The notes under the pieces are model-generated. The model was not told the origin of the DNA and did not search any database. It worked only from the letters and a program-made list of their open reading frames with translations. From contig CAUYUJ010007469.1 in assembly GCA_963575745.1 (NCBI GenBank), positions 322,750 to 363,749 on the forward strand: a stretch of DNA of 41,000 nucleotides. The letters are read 5' to 3'. The stretch comes from Prorocentrum cordatum. Lineage: Eukaryota > Sar > Dinophyceae > Prorocentrales > Prorocentraceae. Of this stretch, positions 21,806 to 30,605 are shown in pieces. How positions within the stretch are numbered: position 1 is the stretch's first letter; every line of letters begins with the position of its first letter. The translations under genes and the position numbers were made by a program.

Positions 21806-22167
21806 ATTTCGAGCCCCCCCAGCAATTCAGACAACGCGCCCAGGAGGTGCTAAATATACGATTTGGGCCTCCCCCCCCCTCGCGCGGTCAATCAACTAGT
21901 TACAGTAACCAGCAAGAAGCAGAACTGTAACACTGGAAACTACAAGCTACAACTGGTACAGAAAAATGCGAACCCGCGCCTACAGCCTGGTGGCCCCACA
22001 AGGGGGCCGGCGGATTACAGGGAGGTTTACCAAGGGGAGGTTTGTCCTTCGCCGAATCGTGCGCCCTTCTTGCGCGGGTTGACCGGAGTGGGTTTCTGCC
22101 CGTCCCGCCACGGTGGTGGGGTTGTGTTCCGGGGACCGCCTTGGAGCTTTCTTGGGCGGCCTCTTCT
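21806..22167. other. unassigned DNA
   Basis: Starts AC-rich (21895-21965) and becomes GC-rich. No gene recognised. Confidence 0.4.
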
Positions 22168-22328
22168 GCAGTCGGCCCGGATCAGTAGGTCGACCCTGCC
22201 AGCTCAAGGATACCCTTGTGTCCTGTGCCTCACCACACGTGGCTTCTTACACTCCTGTGGCGATGTGGCCCTCGGAAGGGTCTTGTGTCCTCTCGCGTGT
22301 CCTGTCCAATCAAGGCCGACCGTACGCC
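22168..22328 (+). repeat. dispersed repeat D, copy without insertion
   Basis: Aligns end to end with 36902-37146. Shared blocks are TAGGTCGACCCTGCC, AATGTGGCCCTCGGAAGGG (GATG here), CTCTCGCGTGTCCTGTCC and CGACTGTAC (CGACCGTAC here). This copy lacks the 81-bp palindrome found in the other. Confidence 0.8.
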
Positions 22329-22504
22329 TCTGCGCGTGTGCATCTCGGGAGCCCCGCCTTGCGCCGGCGGCTGCATGGCGGACTTAACGGGGCTGTCTGC
22401 GCGCCGCATCGCGCAGCTTCCCAAGGTGCCCGACTAGAGGGCTCCACGGCGGCCTTTGGCGGCCTTTGGCTCCACGACTAGAGGGCTCCACGGCCTTTGG
22501 GCAG

Positions 22505-22590
22505 GGCTCAAGGGCACTCTTCGAGTTCTCCCGTTCGGGCCCATCTTGGCTCAAGGGCACTCTTCGAGTTCTCCCGTTTGGGCCCACCCT
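22505..22590 (+). repeat. 43-bp tandem duplication
   Basis: GGCTCAAGGGCACTCTTCG and the following bases to CCCGTT occur at 22505 and 22548. The second copy is preceded by CCATCTT, giving a 14/15 match to the truncated SL (22541-22555). Confidence 0.85.
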
Positions 22591-22971
22591 GGGGGCTCGA
22601 GGGCCATCTTGGGGGATGTTGCGGGCCCGTTTAATATGTCCTGCACGCTCGTACGGCCGAAAAGGCGATACGTAACATCGTAACCGTGTACAACATACCT
22701 GCTGGAACCATATACCGGTTTCTCGGATTTGCCGTCTTGCAGCGATCTGGAGGTTCGGAGTTTGAATATCGCCTCCAGGACTTGTTACAAGCCAGACTCC
22801 ACAGCCCAAGACGGTGCGATAGTGCTCAAAGCGCCCGTGGGATGGAGGCCCGGAGCCCCACAGAGCATTGAGGCACTCAAGATCGAAGGGACAAGAGGAT
22901 ATTCCGCTCAGTGCCTGCGGATACAGGCAACGGGTCTTGTGCCAGACCGAGGGAAGGAGCGAAGCCGATAA
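22591..22971. other. unassigned DNA
   Basis: Moderate GC and non-repetitive. No gene recognised. Confidence 0.4.
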
Positions 22972-23295
22972 GGAGGAGGAGGAGGAGGAGGAGCAGGAGG
23001 AGGAGGAGGAGCAAGAGGAGGAGGAGGAGCAGGAGGAGCAGGAGGAGTAGGAGGACGGGGATGGGGGTGGGCAGAGGCTGAGCATCAGGAGTGGAAGGAG
23101 TAGCAGGCTCAGGAGAAGGAGGAGGAAGAGGAGGAGGCAGAGGCAGCGGAGGAGTCGGCCAAGGGGTAAGGAAAGGGCGGAGGGCGGTGGGCAGAGGAGG
23201 AGGAGGAGGAGGAGGAGGAGGCGGAGGAGGAGGAGGAGGAGGAGCAGGAGGAGGAGCACGAGGAGGAGAGTGGGGAGAAGGAGGAGTGGGGAGAG
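22972..23295. repeat. (GGA)n purine tracts
   Basis: Two GGA-rich blocks, 22972-23050 and 23090-23295, separated by a mixed stretch. Purine-rich on the plus strand, opposite in polarity to the TCC tract at 23988. Confidence 0.9.
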
Positions 23296-23987
23296 CTCAG
23301 GGCTTGTCCAACAACACCGACCTCCCGAAGCTGCTGCGCTTCAACCTGCGGCAGTCGGTGGCGGGGGAGCAGCGACGCGGCCCGCGAGGTCGATCGGGGG
23401 CCTCCCCGGCCAAGGCCACTCCGCCAAGCAGTGCCCAGGGGCCGTTCGAGCTCCCCCGCCGCGGGAGCCACCTCCCACCGCGGGCGCCTCCTTCTCCGCG
23501 GCAGGGGGCGTCGGGGAGTGGCGCGGGGGAGTGGGAGGCCGGAGCGCGCCGCACGAGCCGCGCCGTCTGCGCGCTGCGGCGCGGGCCACCCTCCTCCTGC
23601 GTGCGCCGCCTGCTGCTGCTCGTGCTGCCCCGCCTCGCTCCTCCTCTCCCACCCGCGATGCGGCCTCGGCTTCTCGCTATCGCTCGTCGTTCCCTCGCCC
23701 CGCCCGCGCGCCCCGTGCGCGCAATTACGGCGCCACCTGCGCCGCTGTCGTCGGCGGTTTCGACAGGAGGCCAGCCCGCTCTCCCTCCGCCCGATCGGCT
23801 GCCGAGGTGGAGGTGGGAGGAGCTTGATCATCTCGTGAGCTCGTCTCGTCCTTTCCTCTCCCCTTGGGCCCCCAGCTGGGCTCTCGAACGGCATGGTTGT
23901 CCTCACTCCGTCAAGAGGGCGTGTGGGCTTCAGCCGCCGTTCCGCAGCTGGCGCAGTCGGCGTTCATCGAAGGAGCGCAGGAAATCC
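23296..23987. other. GC-rich unassigned DNA
   Basis: A plus-strand frame runs open from 23091 through this stretch and into LINE-B ORF1, but its codons here are Arg/Ser/Pro-rich and match no protein. I treat it as fortuitous. Confidence 0.4.
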
Positions 23988-24131
23988 TCCTTCTCCTCTT
24001 CCTCCTCCTCCTCCTCCTCCTCCTCCTCCTCCTCCTCCTTCTCCGGGTCTTCCTGGTCCTCCTGGCCCTCCTGGCCCTCCTCCTCCTCCTCCTCCTCCTC
24101 CTCCTCCTCCTCCTCCTTCTCCTCCTCCTCC
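23988..24131. repeat. (TCC)n tract abutting the LINE-B 5' end
   Basis: TCC repeats with a short TGGTCCTCCTGGCCC interruption end directly at the first base of the spliced leader. The leader starts with T in this copy, so one base may belong to either. Confidence 0.95.
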
Positions 24132-24153
24132 TCCGTAGCCATTTTGGCTCAAG
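24132..24153 (+). other. dinoflagellate spliced leader, complete, genome-encoded
   Basis: All 22 bases match the dinoflagellate SL (DCCGTAGCC...GGCTCAAG, here with T at the first position). In dinoflagellates this leader is trans-spliced to mRNA 5' ends from a separate SL RNA. No SL RNA gene body (donor GT followed by the intron and Sm site) follows, so this is a reverse-transcribed mRNA end and not an SL gene. Confidence 0.95.
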
Positions 24154-24168
24154 CCATTTTGGCTCAAG
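24154..24168 (+). other. relic spliced leader (15 nt)
   Basis: CCATTTTGGCTCAAG follows the full leader without a gap. This is what remains when a genomic SL is used as acceptor at the AG of its own CCGTAG and a new leader is added. It marks an earlier retroposition round. Confidence 0.93.
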
Positions 24169-24338
24169 GTCGAAACGTTTCCCTGGCGCTTCGACCTTGG
24201 TCGCAGCCGACGGGGAGCTCGAGCTGCTTTGGGAGGCACAGGGCCTTCGCTTGGGCTTCTTGTCTCCCGACCAGTGGCCCTCCAGAGGGTGGGAGCCATC
24301 TTTCCCGCTCCCAGATCAGCGAACGACGGTTCGTAGTC

Positions 24339-25259
24339 ATGGATGCTTCGCTTCAGGCTGCCATTGCTGCGTCCATCCAGGCCGCCATGGAGACGGCTAC
24401 CGCGACCATCACCCAGCACGTAGATGCGAAGATGGCCAAAGTTGAGGCCACGCTCCAGGAGCACTACACGGCGATTGCTGAGCAGAGGGAGTCGCTGTCG
24501 CAGGTCATCGCCACGGTCAACCTGATGCAGAGTGGTGCTGCGAGCTCTGGTGGCTCCTCAGCAAGTGGGCCTACTTCGGCGACCAGGGCTGGATCGTCCA
24601 TCTCAGCGGGCATTTTGCCGAATGGCCCCAAACGGGGACGTGGAGCTGACATGATGGATGGCAGTAATCCGAAGCTCAAGTTCGTGGGAACCTTTCCGCG
24701 TCCAGTCCTACAACGCGTTCGAGAGGCACATTGGCGTCAGTTGGTCGCTCGATTTCCCCATCACCTTCGAAATGGTGCCACACCCAAGTTTCATGCAGTC
24801 AGTCAGAGCTACTCCATCGAGTTTGAATGCGACAGGATTGCGCGCGAGTTCACGCAGGAGTGCAACAGGGTCGGCATGTGCTGGATCGACCCCAGGGACG
24901 GCTCACAACACACACTGAGAGTTAGGTCGGACCTACCTCATGACGTGAGGCAGAAGAAGCGCGCGTTCCACCACCTCTACGGGAAGGTGAAAGCCATGTG
25001 TGAGAACTGTGAGCGTTGGGACGCTTCGGCTCGTCTGGGCGTGGATGGCTTCAAAGGTCAGCTGCGAATCTCGACGGACGATGATGTGTGGACACTGGTG
25101 ACTGCTACTCCAGCGACTAAGCGAGGCGACGTGGACTTCTTCAACTTCACGCCGAACATCAAGGACTGCCAGGACTGGGGTATCTCAGCGGAGCAGATTC
25201 ACGCTGCCATAGAGACCTCGCAGCAGGAGATGCAGGACCATGATGAGATGTTCACTTGA
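24339..25259 (+). CDS. LINE-B ORF1, RNA-binding-type protein
   Basis: 306 aa. The ATG at 24339 is the first ATG after the spliced leader and has G at +4, so it is the natural start. The frame is also open upstream through the leader. Residues 1-65 are helical with coiled-coil character; 66-110 are Ser/Gly-rich with a basic KRGRG. Residues about 113-180 fit an RRM-like domain (LKFVGTFP... YSIEFECDRIAREF). Residues about 190-255 match the C-terminal RNA-binding segment of LINE ORF1 proteins (LRVRSDLPHDVRQKKRAF). CENC at 221-224 is a lone Cys pair. It probably coats element RNA. The frame ends at TGA 25257-25259, after which the same frame stays open into ORF2. Confidence 0.85.
   Translation: MDASLQAAIAASIQAAMETATATITQHVDAKMAKVEATLQEHYTAIAEQRESLSQVIATVNLMQSGAASSGGSSASGPTSATRAGSSISAGILPNGPKRGRGADMMDGSNPKLKFVGTFPRPVLQRVREAHWRQLVARFPHHLRNGATPKFHAVSQSYSIEFECDRIAREFTQECNRVGMCWIDPRDGSQHTLRVRSDLPHDVRQKKRAFHHLYGKVKAMCENCERWDASARLGVDGFKGQLRISTDDDVWTLVTATPATKRGDVDFFNFTPNIKDCQDWGISAEQIHAAIETSQQEMQDHDEMFT
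25257..25259 (+). other. single in-frame TGA between ORF1 and ORF2
   Basis: Context is ACT TGA CAA. The next 93 codons in the same frame are open up to the first ORF2 ATG at 25539, and encode a Ser/Thr/Gly-rich linker (serine runs at 25371-25500). No other stop lies between ORF1 and the ORF2 end at 29144. Possible readings are programmed readthrough, recoding, reinitiation or a recent nonsense mutation in a one-ORF element. Confidence 0.85.
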
Positions 25260-25538
25260 CAAACGAACCCAGAGGCAACGCAGGCTCTTGACAACAGACG
25301 TAATACCTCTCATACTCGGGGGCGTACATCGACACGATCTGGGGGAAGAGCGACTACTCCAGCGAGTAGCAGAAGCTCTTCGACTTCTTCCTCCTCCTCC
25401 TCTACTTCTTCGTCCTCGAGCGGATCGGGTTCCACCTCGTCTGGGTCCTCCACCTCTTCCTCATCTTCTGGGTCGTCTGGGTCATCAGGAGCTGATACCG
25501 TTAGTTCTGTGCCTTTTTTGCCTAGCTCTCGTCTTGGG

Positions 25539-28500
25539 ATGGTCAGCTGGAATTGCCATACTCTTTTTGGGTCTATGGAGGGGGATCTGAAGACTCAGAG
25601 GAGCACTTATACATTAGTACAGTCACTTACCAGCAAATATGACATCGTAGCTCTGCAGGAAACTCATGGGCATCATGGGGACCTGGTTACACTATCTCGG
25701 GATATTAAGTCGCACCTGCACTTTGGGTCCTTCTGCAGTTCTGTGGGGAGAGGTGGGGTCGTGACCTGTGTGGCTAAATCACTCGTACGGCAGTTCGACT
25801 CAGTGCGTTTCAAGGCCTTGAAGAAGGGCCGCATCTCTGTTCTAACTCTGTCTTCTCCGACCTCTCGGCTTCAGATCTACAACATTCACTTTGTTCCTGG
25901 GCTTCCTGAGGCTATCATTAAACAGCAAATGTCTAGAATACGCTCTCGTATGGCATCTACCTCATCCTCTGCTGCCTTTTTTCTGGGAGATTTCAATTAT
26001 CTCGAGAGTGGTGAAGCACGGCTTCAAGTGCACAACGGGGTTGAACGTGCATCCCACAGCCGGCTTGCCATCGCATTTAACGAGCGCTTCCCGATGATGG
26101 GGGAGATCATGCAGTCTTCGTTCACCCATCGTGCGCGCACGTCGGATACATTAACTCTTGCACGTCTGGATCGCATCTACGTGAGCACACCCACCGCCGA
26201 CCTCCTCGATCTCTACCCCCAAAGTGGCACTATGTGGCCAATTCATGACTTTACGAAACCATCAGATCACGCACCAGTTTACCTATGTCTATCTCCGCTA
26301 CTCGCTCGACCTGAATCACCCATCATTCCTCGGTGGATCGCTCGACATGATCGCTTTCGGACTACGTTGGACACGCACGCGTTGGACGGAGACCTATCCC
26401 CGAATCCTCCCGAACGGCTCTTAGAGATAAAAGATTGGATGAGGCACGCTGCTGCCCAGACGCGCTTGGCTGTGTTTGCCCTTGGGGCTCGGACCAATGC
26501 AGAGAAGGTCTCCTGTTGCACCAAACTCTTGAGAGCCGCTCGGTCAGGACAGGAAGAGGTATGTCGTCAGGCTGTCAAGGCCTACCCCATCCTCGCCCAA
26601 TTCTACGACACTGACGTTGGTGTCTGGACAAATGTAAGTGGCTTTCACACTCAGTTGTCAGCCCTGATGAGGCACGTGCTTGACGACTACGAGCGCGAAT
26701 TGTCTGCTCGGCAGCTTCCAGTTGCTGTGCGCGACTTTCACATTGCTCGTATCAAGCGTCTTGGGAAGGCTTGGAGGGCTTCCAGGAGGCAGGTGTGCTT
26801 ATCTGCTGTTGTTGGCCCTGATGGCACTGCTCATGCCGACCCGCGTACTTGTGCTACCACACTTGCTGAATACTGGGGGAAGGTTTTCAGTCCTGGAGCT
26901 CCGAACTTGGAAAATGCCAAAAGATTTCTGGACCTGATCCCGCGGATCCCTGAGGACAACTACCAGTATACGACGATCACTCATCAGCGTTATCCTTGGG
27001 TTATCTCTCCTGGGCAATTTCATGATCTTCTTCATTCCCGAGTTGATTCGGCTCCCGGCCCTGATGGGCTACCATATTCGGTCTGGCAGTGTGGTAACCA
27101 GGTAATTGAGGATGCGCTGTATCAACACTATATCCACTTGATGTCTGGCGGAGCAGTGCACGAGTCGTTTAACATGTGCAAGCTAGTCTTTCTTCCAAAA
27201 GGTGAGATCCCCCTCGACGGCAAAGCGACTAAGGCTGCTGAAGAAACTCGTCCTCTGGCCCTCAGCAACACCGATCAAAAACTGATGGCCTCAAGTGTGG
27301 CCTACCCCCTGAAGGTTGTGGTCCAGGAGCGGCTCCACGGAATTCAGCGTGGTTTCATTGGGGGAAGAAAAATGGTGGACAACATATACGACTTTGAAGG
27401 ATCGCTTGCCCAATGGGGTGTTCTTGTCGGGGGAGAAGGAGTAGGAGGGGCTACGTTCGACCTGAAGGCTGCCTTCGCCTCGGTCTTCCAAGTCTGGCTC
27501 TTTGAGGTGCTGCGTGCCTATGGTCTTCCGTCTAGTGTGATTGGAGCTCTGGCAGCTCTCTACTCGAATTGTATTTGCTATATCTTCATTGGGAGTGAAA
27601 GATTTCGGGGTTTCTTAGCCGAGCGTGGAATTCGTCAAGGGTGTCCTCTCAGTGGTATCTTATGGGCCTTTGCCATGGACCCTCTGTTGCGCGCGATAGG
27701 GCTAAGACAGCTTCGTTACCCGTTTACGCCTTCAGCCTTCGCGGACGATCTCTCTGTGGTAGCGTATAACCTATTCGAAATCCTTCCTAAAGTAATTGCT
27801 GACATCAAGGACTTCGGGCCTATGTCGGGCCTCTCGCTGAACATTAGTAAGTGCAACATCATGCTCCACACACAGTACACAAGAGATCAGATACGCCAGA
27901 AATTTCTCGAGCACGGCCTCGACATTGACGGTTTTAAGCTGTCGAACATGGTGACCACGCTTGGGGTTCCAGTCGGTCGTGGAGCCCGAGAGCGCGCTTG
28001 GCTTCAGGTGAGCAGCAAAATGAGAAGTCGTGCGGGGGAGGTCAAAAGTCTCGGCTTGGGGTTCACGTCGTCCATCGTCGCTTTCAACCGCTACTGTGCT
28101 CCCATCCCGTCCCATATCGCCCAGTTCTACCCCATCACCAATAAAGCGAAAAACAACGAGAAGGAGAGCCACCAGCTGCTCACTTGCTGCCCTCGGCATT
28201 CTTTTCCGCCTGAAGCTTTGAAGCGGATGAAGGAGCTTGGTCACCCTGTGCAATGCCATGACCTGGAAGTGTTTGCGCGTGCGGCGCTGATAAGATGCGC
28301 GCACAACTCCGACAGCTTCCAGCGGCTCTATCAGTGCTTCCAGGACACCATTGCTAGCGACTACTATAACCTGACCTGGAAGTGGAACCCATACTTGAAT
28401 GATTCGATATTTTTTCAGACTGTTGAAATCTACCCCAAGTTCTTGATGGAATACCCACGGCTTTTGGATGAGGTGGACCCCAAGGTGGTCCAGAGGAAGA

Positions 28501-29144
28501 TTACCTGCGCTTTAACTAGAGCCAGGGACTGGGACTCCAGGAGTATCTCGGAGGTTATCGCTCCTCGGCTTCAGAAGATTCTTGGGCCCATCGAACCTAT
28601 GGAAGTGCAGACTGCCTGGTATCGCCTTGGTCTCCTCGAAAAGCACAAGTGCCCCACATATATCATCACGAGTGTCGTGAAAAGCATGTTCAACGCGTGG
28701 AACACCACGAGAAGATACCGTCAATCAATTGCCATCTGCAGATTCGGGTGTGGCTGCCACAACGGGGACACCATGTTACATTATGCTGTTTGCCCTGCCG
28801 TCGTTCCTTTCATTCGTCGCCATCTTCGTCATCTTCCTGTGAGTTGGGGATCTGAGCCATTCTCTGTCCTTTTCCCTCAGCGCTTTTCTGTCCCATCCAT
28901 TCCCTGTCTTCTTTCGCATGCTGCTGCTGTCGATCTGCTGCATAGTGTATACCAGGTAGTTAGGTGCCGCCCTGTGTCTTCCAATCGAGCGTGTGCACTG
29001 ATGCATGGGCGCCTACGCGCCTCTGCTCGTCGCTCTCGTGTCATCCGCTCTGTTGTTGGTTCCTCCATGCTGCAGCGGATCTGCTCCTCCTTCGGAGGGG
29101 CTCCCGGAGGCCAAGACAGCCCGCTGCACTTAAGGGGCCCTTAA
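25539..29144 (+). CDS. LINE-B ORF2, endonuclease/reverse transcriptase
   Basis: 1201 aa from the first in-frame ATG (25539), which sits right at the first endonuclease strand; the frame is open back to the TGA at 25257, so the real N-terminus may lie upstream. APE-type endonuclease about 1-255: WNCHTLF, LQETHG (Glu 41), GDFNY (150-154), LDRIY (210-214), SDHAP (242-246). Reverse transcriptase about 420-800: PGPDGLPYSVW (506-516), RPLALSNTDQKL (571-582), FDLKAAF with catalytic Asp 641, RGIRQGCPLSG (696-706), FADD (734-737). The C-terminal knuckle is C-x3-C-x-C-x7-H-x3-C, about 1067-1085. No RNase H is seen. It should nick target DNA and prime cDNA synthesis there. The stop lies inside a palindrome. 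Confidence 0.93.
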   Translation: MVSWNCHTLFGSMEGDLKTQRSTYTLVQSLTSKYDIVALQETHGHHGDLVTLSRDIKSHLHFGSFCSSVGRGGVVTCVAKSLVRQFDSVRFKALKKGRISVLTLSSPTSRLQIYNIHFVPGLPEAIIKQQMSRIRSRMASTSSSAAFFLGDFNYLESGEARLQVHNGVERASHSRLAIAFNERFPMMGEIMQSSFTHRARTSDTLTLARLDRIYVSTPTADLLDLYPQSGTMWPIHDFTKPSDHAPVYLCLSPLLARPESPIIPRWIARHDRFRTTLDTHALDGDLSPNPPERLLEIKDWMRHAAAQTRLAVFALGARTNAEKVSCCTKLLRAARSGQEEVCRQAVKAYPILAQFYDTDVGVWTNVSGFHTQLSALMRHVLDDYERELSARQLPVAVRDFHIARIKRLGKAWRASRRQVCLSAVVGPDGTAHADPRTCATTLAEYWGKVFSPGAPNLENAKRFLDLIPRIPEDNYQYTTITHQRYPWVISPGQFHDLLHSRVDSAPGPDGLPYSVWQCGNQVIEDALYQHYIHLMSGGAVHESFNMCKLVFLPKGEIPLDGKATKAAEETRPLALSNTDQKLMASSVAYPLKVVVQERLHGIQRGFIGGRKMVDNIYDFEGSLAQWGVLVGGEGVGGATFDLKAAFASVFQVWLFEVLRAYGLPSSVIGALAALYSNCICYIFIGSERFRGFLAERGIRQGCPLSGILWAFAMDPLLRAIGLRQLRYPFTPSAFADDLSVVAYNLFEILPKVIADIKDFGPMSGLSLNISKCNIMLHTQYTRDQIRQKFLEHGLDIDGFKLSNMVTTLGVPVGRGARERAWLQVSSKMRSRAGEVKSLGLGFTSSIVAFNRYCAPIPSHIAQFYPITNKAKNNEKESHQLLTCCPRHSFPPEALKRMKELGHPVQCHDLEVFARAALIRCAHNSDSFQRLYQCFQDTIASDYYNLTWKWNPYLNDSIFFQTVEIYPKFLMEYPRLLDEVDPKVVQRKITCALTRARDWDSRSISEVIAPRLQKILGPIEPMEVQTAWYRLGLLEKHKCPTYIITSVVKSMFNAWNTTRRYRQSIAICRFGCGCHNGDTMLHYAVCPAVVPFIRRHLRHLPVSWGSEPFSVLFPQRFSVPSIPCLLSHAAAVDLLHSVYQVVRCRPVSSNRACALMHGRLRASARRSRVIRSVVGSSMLQRICSSFGGAPGGQDSPLHLRGP

Positions 29145-29153
29145 GTGCAGCGG
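29121..29153. other. 33-bp palindrome across the ORF2 stop
   Basis: Two perfect 16-bp arms (CCGCTGCACTTAAGGG and its complement) around one G. The TAA stop at 29142-29144 is in the right arm. The 22-bp sequence starting TGCAGCGGATCTGC occurs at 29071-29092 and 29146-29167, overlapping the right arm. A smaller stem (ACCTGGT/ACCAGGT, 29173-29191) follows. These could form a 3' RNA structure used by the reverse transcriptase. Confidence 0.9.
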
Positions 29154-29332
29154 ATCTGCTCCTCCTTACCAGACCTGGTGGAGGACCAGGTAGGTGTGGA
29201 CCCTTACCGGTTCCTCTGCCCGTCCTGTCCCCCAGCCTCCCACTGCTTAGAGCATCAGAGCTGAGCCCGCCACGGCTCCATCTTCCTGATCTTCCAGGCG
29301 CGCGGGGAGGGATCTGCTCGCCAGGGGTGCGC

Positions 29333-29710
29333 CTCCTTCTCCTCCTCCTCCTCCTCCTCTTCCTTCTCCTCCTCCTCCTCCTCCTCCTCCTCCTCCTCCT
29401 CCTCCTCCTCCTCCCCGCCCTCCTCCTCCTCCTCCTCCCCTCCTCCTCCTCCTCCTCCTCCTCCTCCTCCTCCTCCTCCTCCTCCTCCTCCTCCTCCTCC
29501 TCCTCCTCCTCCTCCTCCTCCTCCTCCTCTCTCCTCCTCCTCCTCCTCCTCCTCCTCCTCCTCCTCCTCCTCCTCCTCCTCCTCCTCCTCCTCCTCCTCC
29601 TCCTCCTCCTCCTCCCCCTCCCCCTCCCCCTCCTCCTCCTCCTCCCCTCCGACTCCTCCTCCTCCTCCTCCTCCTCCTCGTCCTCCTCCTCCTCCTCATC
29701 ATCATCATCC
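29333..29710. repeat. (TCC)n tract downstream of LINE-B
   Basis: About 370 bp of nearly pure TCC/CTC, ending in ATC triplets. Same polarity as the tract on the 5' side of LINE-B. Confidence 0.97.
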
Positions 29711-29877
29711 TTCCCTCCTCAGGGATATGTCCGTTCTGAGCGCCGAAAAATGCATGAGCACCTCTACGTGCGGAGCACTGCTGCGTGGCACACGAGGAAA
29801 TTCATATACGTTTGGATCTCAGACTTTGGCATTGTCTCACTCGTGCCCCTGACGAGCCCACCATCGCCCATCCTCCT

Positions 29878-29878
29878 C

Positions 29879-29944
<66 letters not shown>
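29878..29944. repeat. (CTG)n microsatellite
   Basis: About 21 uninterrupted CTG units ending in CTCCTCCACC, as at 3561. Confidence 0.97.
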
Positions 29945-29945
<1 letters not shown>

Positions 29946-30286
29946 TCCACCCCGCTGCCCTTCCGACGGCCCCCCCCCTGCCTCCCCCATCCCTCCCTCC
30001 CCGCCCCCCGCCCCCTGCCCTCCCGCCCCCGCGCTGCTCCTCATCTGAGCTGCCCTGGTACGCCCGTGCTGAAACGCAGCACGTGCCGTGCTCAAAACGT
30101 CCGTGTTCGCACGCTGCGTGCTGGCTCGGCACGTGTTGGTCCACGCGTTGGCGAACGTCTCGCGACAGACCTGCGCTTTCTGCCTGCGTGTTGGAGCCCC
30201 GTGCCAGCACGCCACGTGCTGCGTGTTGCGCATGGGGGCAGCTGAGCTCTTCATCCTCCTGCCCCCCCCCCCGACCCCCGACGCCG
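29945..30286. other. unassigned DNA with CACGTG-centred inverted motifs
   Basis: C-rich to 30050. Between 30062 and 30232 the motifs CGTGCTG, CAGCACGTG, GGCACGTG and CCACGTGCTGCGTG recur in both orientations. For example, ACGCAGCACGTGC near 30072 is inverted by GCACGTGCTGCGT-like sequence near 30211. No gene recognised. Confidence 0.5.
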
Positions 30287-30440
30287 TGATTGGTTCACAA
30301 CGTCGACCCCCACGGGTCTGGACCCCTTCCCCGGGACCGGTTTTCCATCCCGAAGCATCTTGTTGACGGCCCCGAGGCCCGGGAAGGGCCCCCGGAGGCC
30401 GAAAATGGCGAGAAACCTTCCGTACCGTGCTTCTTTCACA
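30287..30440 (-). repeat. dispersed repeat R, copy 1
   Basis: On the minus strand it contains GGTCCCGGGGAAGGGGTC, GTCGACGTTGTGAACC and AATCACGGCGTCGGGGG, matching 37795-37900 block by block. One frame reads VPGKGSRPVGVDVV, shared with the 37-kb copy. Confidence 0.8.
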
Positions 30441-30444
30441 ACGC

Positions 30445-30605
30445 GAGGAGGTGTCCGGGGGCCTCCTCCTCGTGCTCGCCCTCCTCCTCGTCGTCCTCCT
30501 CCTCGTCCTCTTCGTCGTCCTCCACCACCTCCTCCTCTTCGTCGTCGTCCTCCTCCTCCTCCTCCTCCTCCTCCTCCTCCTCTTCCTCCTCGTCGACCTC
30601 CTCCT
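30445..30605. repeat. (TCC)n/(CGTCC)n tract
   Basis: TCC repeats with regular CGTC interruptions. Confidence 0.9.

Larger units (their letters stand above)
24132..29167 (+). mobile_element. LINE-B: full-length, SL-capped non-LTR retrotransposon
   Basis: It begins at the spliced leader and carries a 170-nt 5' UTR with no ATG before ORF1, then intact ORF1, one TGA, and an intact endonuclease/reverse transcriptase ORF2. The 3' end is not defined: I stop at the second copy of a 22-bp direct repeat after ORF2, but the element may run to the TCC tract at 29333. No long A tail is seen. Base composition is clearly less GC-rich than its surroundings and LINE-A. All catalytic motifs are present, so this is a recent and possibly active copy. 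Confidence 0.9.

Noticed and set aside
24132-24168. SL RNA gene
   Set aside because: The leader is not followed by a GT donor and SL RNA intron but by a truncated leader and a LINE 5' UTR.
23091-24338. N-terminal extension of LINE-B ORF1 upstream of the SL
   Set aside because: The frame is open by chance through GGA and TCC repeats; the SL at 24132 marks the 5' end of the transcript, so the extension cannot be in the mRNA.
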